Of a stretch of 10,767 bases of DNA, positions 5,986 through 10,767 are shown piece by piece. Numbering within the stretch: position 1 is the stretch's first letter; each line of letters opens with the position of its first letter. The DNA comes from an uncultured Rubrivivax sp. GTDB taxonomy: Bacteria > Pseudomonadota > Gammaproteobacteria > Burkholderiales > Burkholderiaceae_C. The position numbers were made by a program, and so were the translations under genes. The stretch lies in contig CALBTN010000223.1 in the NCBI GenBank assembly GCA_937967345.1, positions 1-10,767 of the forward strand, read 5' to 3'. The notes under the pieces were generated by a model. That model saw only the letters and a list, made by a program, of their open reading frames with translations, did no database searches and was not told where the DNA came from.

Positions 5986-7587
5986 ATGAGTTTTCCCGAC
6001 ATCTACAGCGACGGCATTGCCTCGGGCTGGAAGGTGGTCGACGCCGCCAAGCTGGATGCCGCGCAGACGATGCAGGCCGACGTGGCGATCATCGGCAGCG
6101 GTGCCGGCGGCGGCGTCGCGGCCGAGATCCTGAGCCAGGCCGGCCTGGCGGTGCTGCTGATCGAGGAAGGGCCGCTGAAGACCTCGGCCGACTTCAAGGA
6201 CATGCAGGAGGCGCGCGCCTACCGCGATCTGTACCAGGGCGGCGGGCCGGGCAAGGCCACCTCGGACGGCGCGATCACGATCCTGCAGGGGCGCGCGGTC
6301 GGCGGCTCGACCACGGTCAACTGGACCTCGAGCTTTCGCACGCCCGAGCCGACGCTGCAGTTCTGGGCCGCCGAGCGCGAGGTCCGAGGCCATTCGGTCG
6401 AAGACATGAAGCCCTGGTTCGAGGCGATGGAGCAGCGGCTGAACGTTGCACCCTGGGCCATGACGCCGAACGCCAACAACCACGTGCTGCAGCGCGGCTG
6501 CGAACGGCTGGGCTGGGAATCGCACGTGATCCCGCGCAACGTCAAGGGCTGCTGGGATTCGGGCTACTGCGGCTTTGGCTGCCCGGTCAACGCCAAGCAG
6601 TCGATGCTGGTGACCTGCATCCCCGACGCGCTGGCCAAGGGCGCGACCCTGGTGCACCGGCTGCGCGTGCGCCAGCTGCAGCACGCCAACGGGCAGATCA
6701 CGGCCGCGATCGGCGAGGCCTTGAGCCCCAAGGACGGCACCACCCCCACCGGCGTGACGGTGACGATCCGCGCGCGCCACTTCATCGCCGCCGGCGGCGC
6801 GCTCAACACGCCGGCGCTGCTGCTGCGGTCGCAGTTGCCCGACCCGCACGAGCTCGTCGGCAAGCACACGCTGATCCACCCGGTGGTGCTGACCACCGCG
6901 GTGATGCCCGAGCGCATCGAGGCCTTCTACGGTGCGCCGCAGTCGATCGCGTCGGACCACTTCCAGTGGAAGGACGGCGCCACCGGGCCGATGGGCTACA
7001 AGCTCGAGGTGCCGCCGATCTTTCCGGGCATCGGCTCGGCGGTGTTCAACCTGTACGGCGCCCCGTTGCAGCAGGGCATGGCCGATTTCCCGCACGGCAA
7101 CGCCGCGCTGGCGCTGCTGCGCGACGGCTTCGTGCCGCAAAGCGAGGGCGGGCGCGTGCGCTTGGCCAGCGACGGCAGCCCGATCCTCGACTACGACATC
7201 TCGGATTACGTGTGGGACGGCGTGCGCCGCGCCTGGCTCAGCATGGCCGAGCTGCAGTTCGCGGCCGGTGCCAAGACGGTGCGGGTGGCGCATCTCGATT
7301 CGGCCGCGTACACGAGCTGGGCCGACGCCAAGAAGGCCATCGCCGAGCTGGCGCTGAAGAAGTTCCGCACCACCTTCTTCACCGCGCACCTGATGGGCGG
7401 CTGCGCGATGAGCCAGAACCCCAAGCGCGGCGTGGTCGACAGCCAGGGCACGCACCACCAGGTGGCCAACCTGTCGGTGCTGGACGGCTCGGTGTTCCCG
7501 ACCAGCATCGGCGCCAACCCGCAGTTGTCGGTCTACGCGCTGACCGCGCAGAACGCGACCGCGCTGGCGGCACGGCTGCGCGGTTGA
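5986..7587 (+). CDS. GMC-family FAD oxidoreductase/dehydrogenase, large subunit
   Basis: A 533-residue flavoprotein of the glucose-methanol-choline family, which oxidises an alcohol group of an unknown substrate. The FAD dinucleotide motif is IIGSGAGGG (Gly37, Gly39, Gly42), with the ribose-binding acid at LLIEEG (Glu60/61). GRAVGGSTTVNW (about 104-115) is the second FAD-contact block. The C-terminal catalytic region has His468 in AHLMGGCAM and Asn511 in GANPQLSVYALTAQNA, positions corresponding to the His/Asn pair of cholesterol oxidase. Three cysteines, Cys189, Cys195 and Cys199 in GCWDSGYCGFGC, recall the cysteine cluster of FAD-glucose dehydrogenase and long-chain alcohol oxidases. There is no signal peptide, so export probably depends on the Tat-signal protein upstream. 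No cytochrome c subunit follows; the next gene is convergent and unrelated. The substrate cannot be read from the sequence. Confidence 0.9.
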   Translation: MSFPDIYSDGIASGWKVVDAAKLDAAQTMQADVAIIGSGAGGGVAAEILSQAGLAVLLIEEGPLKTSADFKDMQEARAYRDLYQGGGPGKATSDGAITILQGRAVGGSTTVNWTSSFRTPEPTLQFWAAEREVRGHSVEDMKPWFEAMEQRLNVAPWAMTPNANNHVLQRGCERLGWESHVIPRNVKGCWDSGYCGFGCPVNAKQSMLVTCIPDALAKGATLVHRLRVRQLQHANGQITAAIGEALSPKDGTTPTGVTVTIRARHFIAAGGALNTPALLLRSQLPDPHELVGKHTLIHPVVLTTAVMPERIEAFYGAPQSIASDHFQWKDGATGPMGYKLEVPPIFPGIGSAVFNLYGAPLQQGMADFPHGNAALALLRDGFVPQSEGGRVRLASDGSPILDYDISDYVWDGVRRAWLSMAELQFAAGAKTVRVAHLDSAAYTSWADAKKAIAELALKKFRTTFFTAHLMGGCAMSQNPKRGVVDSQGTHHQVANLSVLDGSVFPTSIGANPQLSVYALTAQNATALAARLRG

Positions 7588-7710
7588 AGCGGCGATCGGG
7601 GTTGTGTGCGGTCGCACAGCTTCGATCCGCTGCGATCGACGCAAAGCGGCCGCAGGCCGCTTCGCGCCGCAAGCCATCGCTGAAGCCCGTCCTTCGGCAG
7701 CGGCCCCGCG
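7588..7710. terminator. Convergent intergenic region with three stem-loops, probable bidirectional terminator
   Basis: Two convergent genes end here. Three inverted repeats follow each other: TGTGCG/CGCACA (7605-7618), TCGATC/GATCGA (7622-7639), and AAGCGGCC/GGCCGCTT (7644-7662, loop GCA). The last extends to 7641-7665 with one mismatch. Read on the minus strand it is followed by TTTGCG, a short T-run, so it would best stop transcripts of the exonuclease operon. On the plus strand there is no T-run. Assignment as a terminator rests on position and structure. Confidence 0.55.
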
Positions 7711-9921
7711 TCAATACTGCAGCCGCGCGTACAGCGTCTTCTGCGCCGCCTCGCGCGCCTGGCCCAGGGTGTGGATGCCCTCGGCCTGCAGCAGCGGGAT
7801 CAGCTTGAGGAACACCTCGGCGGTGACGATGGCGTCGCCCAGCGCGGTGTGGCGGCCCATCACCGGCACGCCCAGCCGCGCCGCGATGTCCTCCAGCCCG
7901 TGCGACTCCTGGTTGGGCTGCGCCAGCGCCGACAGCAGCAGGGTGTCGAGCACCGGCTGGTCGAAGCGCACGCCGGTGCTTGCTTCCTTCAGCTGCAGGA
8001 AGCGCATGTCGAAGGCCGCGTTGTGGCCGACCAGCACGGTGTCCTGCGCGAAGGCATGGAACGCCGGCAGCACCGCATCGATGGTCGGCTGGCCGCGCAC
8101 CATCGCCGGCTCGATGCCGTGGATCGCGACGCCGGCGGCCGGGATGTCGCGCTGCGGGTCGACCAGCTGCTCGAAGGTTTCCTGCCGGCGCAGCTTGGCC
8201 GCGACGATGCGCGTCGCGCCGATCTGGATGATCTCGTCGCCCTGCGACGGGTTCAGCCCCGTGGTCTCGGTGTCGAATACGGTGTAGCTCAGCTCGGCCA
8301 GCGCCCGCTCGTCCAGCGCGCGGCTCGATTCGGTGTGCGCGAACAGGTCGAAGTCGTAGTACTCGGGGCGGCTTTCGCCGCGCACGAAGGTGTCGTCGTC
8401 CAGCGGCGTCTGAGCGCCGGCCAGCGGCAGCAGGAAGCGAAAGAACGCGGCGTGGCGCACGCGCTCGCGCTCGAACCAGAACTCGCCGCCGTGGCGCTGC
8501 ACCACCTCGCGCACCGACAGCGCGCTGCTGTCGGCGCCGATGCGCATCGGCTCGGTCTCCCAGCCGATCACGGTCTCGGTGCTCATCGCCTGGCCGATCC
8601 ACAGCAGGTCCAGGTGCGCGCGCGTGGCGCGCGGCGGCTCGTGGCCGGCGCTGGCGTCGGCCGCCGCGCGCTCGCCCGCCACCGCGCCGAGCCGCAGCTC
8701 GACGCGCTCGATGTCGTGTTCGCCCTTCAAACGAGAGCCCAGGCTGGCCAGCGCCAGCAGCAGCGAGAAGCTGTCGACCTTGAGCCACAGCGCGGCGTCG
8801 ACCTCGTGCGCCGACACGCGCAGCCCCAGCGCCTGCAGCCGGCGTTGCGCCGCGGCGATGAAGTCGGCGCCGTGCATGTCTTCCAGCGGCCAGCGCGTGC
8901 TCAGGTCCTGCGTGCCGCGTGCGGCCAGCTCGCGCACGCGCTGCGTCATGGCCTGTGCCTCGTCGCGCACGACGGCCTGGAAGCGCTCGCGCATTGCGCT
9001 GTCCAGGTCGGGCATCTCGAGCATCTCCACCGCCGCCTGCAGGTTGCCCAGCGACGCGCGGGTGCCTTCGGTGAAGCCGTGCAGCAGCGCGTCGCGCGCG
9101 GTGTCGGCCTCGAACTCGCGCGTGATGTTGTCCAGCATCAGCACGAAGCCGTGGATCTCGTCATCACCTTCGGCGCCGCGCACCGGCGTCATCATCGCGC
9201 GCAGCAGCTGGCCGGCGCGGGTGGTGGTGACGAACTGCGCGGTGGGGTGCGCCGCGCCGCGCTGCAGCCGCTGCTGGATGTTCTCCAGCGCGTGCGCCAC
9301 CAGCCGGCGCTCGAACACGCTGTAGATCGAGCGGCCCAGGCCGATCAGTTCGGCACCGCCGGCCAGCTCGGGCGCGCTGGACAGCGCGCGAAACTGCGTG
9401 CGCGCGCGCTGGTTGTACAGCAGGATGCGCCCGTCCAGGTTGCACACCACCACGGCCTGGGTCAGCTCGGCCATCAGCGCGGCCAGCCGGGCGCGCTCCT
9501 GGTCGATGTGGCGCGCGGCCTCGGCCACCTTGGCCGCCATCTGCTGGTGCAGCTCCTGGCGCTGTTGCAGCAGCCGATTCAGCGCTTCGCTCAAGCCGCG
9601 CAACGTGGCCGAGCCCGCGGGCTCGATGGCGTGCGCCGCATCGGCGCTGCCGCTGCGCGCACGCGCCTGCTCCAGCAGCCGCGCCGCGGCGGCGACGTGG
9701 TCGCGGTACAGCCGGTTCGCCAGCCACGCCGCCAGCGCCCACAGTGCCAGGCCCACCAGCACCAGCAGCATGCCGCGCGTTTGCAGTACCGCGGCAAGGG
9801 TGTCGCGCTCGTTCGGCTCGAGCGTGGCCCACAGCCACGCGCCGCCGCCCAGGCCGAACAGCGCCAGCAGCAGCCCCGGCGCGAGCAGCGCGGCCAGCAG
9901 CGCCTTGTCGAGCCGCTTCAA
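7711..9921 (-). CDS. Membrane-bound PAS/pseudo-histidine-kinase protein fused to a DEDDh 3'-5' exonuclease
   Basis: A 736-residue protein with four visible parts. (1) Two hydrophobic helices (about 7-33 and 51-70) with only a short loop between, then a HAMP-like/coiled-coil stretch to about 140. (2) A PAS-like domain (about 141-268) beginning AELTQAVVVCNLDGRILLYN. (3) A region shaped like a histidine kinase (about 270-500), ending VQRHGGEFWF...FFRFLLPL as kinase ATPase domains do; the phosphoacceptor histidine and the N, G1 and G2 boxes are not recognisable. (4) A DnaQ-like exonuclease (about 545-715) with all five acting residues: Asp550 and Glu552 in FDTETTG, Asp638 in GHNAAFDMRFL, His691 and Asp696 in HTALGDA. 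The start is TTG at 9921, overlapping the stop of the response-regulator gene by 4 bases (TTGA). No better in-frame start exists, and a later Met51 would delete the first helix. Such proteins are often labelled DNA polymerase III epsilon, but this is not the replicative proofreader. The nucleic-acid substrate is unknown. Confidence 0.9.
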   Translation of the reverse strand: MKRLDKALLAALLAPGLLLALFGLGGGAWLWATLEPNERDTLAAVLQTRGMLLVLVGLALWALAAWLANRLYRDHVAAAARLLEQARARSGSADAAHAIEPAGSATLRGLSEALNRLLQQRQELHQQMAAKVAEAARHIDQERARLAALMAELTQAVVVCNLDGRILLYNQRARTQFRALSSAPELAGGAELIGLGRSIYSVFERRLVAHALENIQQRLQRGAAHPTAQFVTTTRAGQLLRAMMTPVRGAEGDDEIHGFVLMLDNITREFEADTARDALLHGFTEGTRASLGNLQAAVEMLEMPDLDSAMRERFQAVVRDEAQAMTQRVRELAARGTQDLSTRWPLEDMHGADFIAAAQRRLQALGLRVSAHEVDAALWLKVDSFSLLLALASLGSRLKGEHDIERVELRLGAVAGERAAADASAGHEPPRATRAHLDLLWIGQAMSTETVIGWETEPMRIGADSSALSVREVVQRHGGEFWFERERVRHAAFFRFLLPLAGAQTPLDDDTFVRGESRPEYYDFDLFAHTESSRALDERALAELSYTVFDTETTGLNPSQGDEIIQIGATRIVAAKLRRQETFEQLVDPQRDIPAAGVAIHGIEPAMVRGQPTIDAVLPAFHAFAQDTVLVGHNAAFDMRFLQLKEASTGVRFDQPVLDTLLLSALAQPNQESHGLEDIAARLGVPVMGRHTALGDAIVTAEVFLKLIPLLQAEGIHTLGQAREAAQKTLYARLQY

Positions 9922-10292
9922 GATGCGGCGCCCAGCATCTCGGCGACCTTGGCCGCCAGCTCCTTGGTGGAAAAGGGCTTGGTCATGTAGGCGTCGGCGC
10001 CCACGCCCAGGCCCTTGTCGACATCGGTGGCGCGCCCCTTGGCGCTGAGCATCAGCACGCGCGTGGCGCGCAGGTTGTCGTCGGCGCGCAGCTCGGCGCA
10101 GACCTCGTGGCCGCTCTTGTTCGGCATCATCACGTCCAGCAGCACCAGCGCCGGGCGCTCGCTGCGGATCATGTCGATCGCCTGCTGGCCGTCGCGCGCC
10201 ACCAGCACGGTGTAGCCGGCGCGCTTGAGCAGGTATTCGAGCGAGATGACGATGTTGGGTTCGTCATCGGCGATCAGCACCTTGTGCGTCAT
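9918..10292 (-). CDS. Single-domain response regulator (receiver only)
   Basis: A 124-residue CheY-like receiver with no output domain. The acidic pocket is Asp9, Asp10 and Glu11 in LIADDEP; the phosphorylated residue is Asp53 in LLDVMMP; the switch Ser83 is in MLSAKG; and Lys105 is in TKPFSTKEL. The frame is open 16 codons further upstream, but the ATG at 10292 is preferred. It has GGAGA 6 bases before it, puts the first beta strand at residues 4-8 as is normal for receivers, and overlaps the kinase stop as ATGA. It probably receives phosphate from the kinase encoded just upstream. Without a DNA-binding domain it must act by protein contact, and the next gene's membrane exonuclease is the obvious candidate partner. 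That partnership is inference. Confidence 0.94.
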   Translation of the reverse strand: MTHKVLIADDEPNIVISLEYLLKRAGYTVLVARDGQQAIDMIRSERPALVLLDVMMPNKSGHEVCAELRADDNLRATRVLMLSAKGRATDVDKGLGVGADAYMTKPFSTKELAAKVAEMLGAAS

Positions 10293-10767
10293 GTGGGGTC
10301 TCCGTTCGGCGTGGTCAACGGTATCGTGAACCAGAAGCACGCGCCTTGTGCCGTGTCATCGCGCAGCCCCATGCGCCCGCCGAAGTGCTCGACGATCTGG
10401 CGGCTGATCGGCAGCCCCAGGCCGGTACCCTGCGGTCGCGAGCGTTCGTCGCCGCCCTGGCGGAACTTCTCGAACACCACCGGCTGCTGCGCCGGCTCGA
10501 TCCCCGGCCCGTTGTCCTTCACCGCGACGCGCAGGCGTTCGCCATCGCAGCTCAACGTCACATCCACGCGACCGCTGCCCGTGGGCACGAACTTCGCCGC
10601 GTTCGACAGCAGGTTCAGCATCACCTGCAGCAGTCGGTCGTGGTCGGCACGCAGGGTCGGCACCGACTCCGGCAGGTGCAGGTGCAGTTCGGCGCCGCGG
10701 TCGCGGAAGAGCTGCAGGGTGGCGTCGCCCGAGTGGCGCACCAGTTCGCACAGGTCGATGTCGGTGT
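10289..10767 (-). CDS. Sensor histidine kinase, C-terminal catalytic part
   Basis: The frame runs off the right edge, so only about 159 residues of the ATP-binding domain are visible. Upstream of the first available GTG (10741) the frame stays open to the edge and reads TDIDLCELV, matching the segment that follows the dimerisation helices, so the GTG is not the true start. The ATP-site motifs are intact: N box NLLSNAAKF, G1 box DNGPGI, F box FEKFRQ and G2 box GTGLGLPIS, followed by VEHFGG. The protein therefore looks like an active kinase. Its sensor part is outside the window. The stop codon overlaps the response-regulator start by 4 bases (ATGA), so the two are translationally coupled and form a two-component pair. 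Confidence 0.95.
   Translation of the reverse strand, partial: TDIDLCELVRHSGDATLQLFRDRGAELHLHLPESVPTLRADHDRLLQVMLNLLSNAAKFVPTGSGRVDVTLSCDGERLRVAVKDNGPGIEPAQQPVVFEKFRQGGDERSRPQGTGLGLPISRQIVEHFGGRMGLRDDTAQGACFWFTIPLTTPNGDPT
10299..10303 (-). promoter_or_regulatory. Ribosome binding site deciding the response-regulator start
   Basis: GGAGA on the minus strand, 6 bases before the ATG at 10292. It lies inside the end of the kinase gene and favours this ATG over the longer frame beginning at 10340. Confidence 0.7.

Noticed and set aside
5803..7677. A 624-codon open frame on the minus strand across the GMC gene
   Set aside because: Composition typical of a shadow frame, with no motifs. The plus-strand GMC protein has FAD-binding and catalytic motifs and a good ribosome site.
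7711..9921. Calling the exonuclease protein the replicative DNA polymerase III epsilon subunit (dnaQ)
   Set aside because: It is about three times the usual DnaQ length, membrane-anchored, and sits in a signalling operon. Only the exonuclease domain is shared.
7771..9990. A 739-codon open frame on the plus strand, antisense to the exonuclease gene
   Set aside because: It mirrors the real gene in G+C-rich DNA. Its product is Arg/Gln/Ala/His-rich with no motif, while the opposite strand has clear domains.
10293..10340. A 16-codon N-terminal extension of the response regulator
   Set aside because: It lies within the kinase gene, lacks its own ribosome site, and puts non-receiver residues before the first strand. 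The ATG at 10292 has GGAGA and the usual ATGA overlap.

Overview
The window is high-G+C DNA, densely packed with genes, from a proteobacterium. The gene content and protein style (gcl-hyi-glxR cluster, MOFRL glycerate kinase, Tat-dependent GMC pair, PAS/kinase-like exonuclease) fit best with a Burkholderiales betaproteobacterium of the Rubrivivax/Leptothrix/Variovorax kind. That placement is inference from protein resemblance, not from a database search. No tRNA, rRNA, CRISPR array, insertion sequence, phage gene or decayed gene was seen.

Region 1 (1-4884, + strand) is a glyoxylate-to-glycerate operon: glyoxylate carboligase (gcl, 5' end outside the window), hydroxypyruvate isomerase (hyi), tartronate semialdehyde reductase (glxR) and a MOFRL-type glycerate 2-kinase. 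In sequence they join two glyoxylates into tartronate semialdehyde with loss of CO2, interconvert it with hydroxypyruvate, reduce it to D-glycerate, and phosphorylate that to 2-phosphoglycerate for lower glycolysis. A low-molecular-weight protein tyrosine phosphatase follows after only 7 bases, on a TTG start. A strong short hairpin lies between gcl and hyi.

Region 2 (4885-7587, + strand) begins with about 350 bases without a convincing gene. It then has a small twin-arginine (Tat) signal protein and a GMC flavoprotein oxidoreductase with no export signal of its own. This looks like a two-subunit periplasmic or membrane-attached dehydrogenase in which the small subunit carries the large one through Tat.

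Region 3 (7588-7710) is a convergent intergenic gap with three stem-loops, probably a shared terminator.

Region 4 (7711-10767, - strand) is a tightly coupled signalling operon, read from the right edge leftwards. It encodes a histidine kinase (only its catalytic end is visible), a stand-alone receiver response regulator, and a 736-residue membrane protein joining two transmembrane helices, a PAS-like domain, a histidine-kinase-like region that has lost its phosphoacceptor and ATP-binding residues, and an intact DEDDh 3'-5' exonuclease. Neighbouring genes overlap by 4 bases at both junctions. This pseudokinase-exonuclease and its coupling to a two-component system are the most unusual content of the window.
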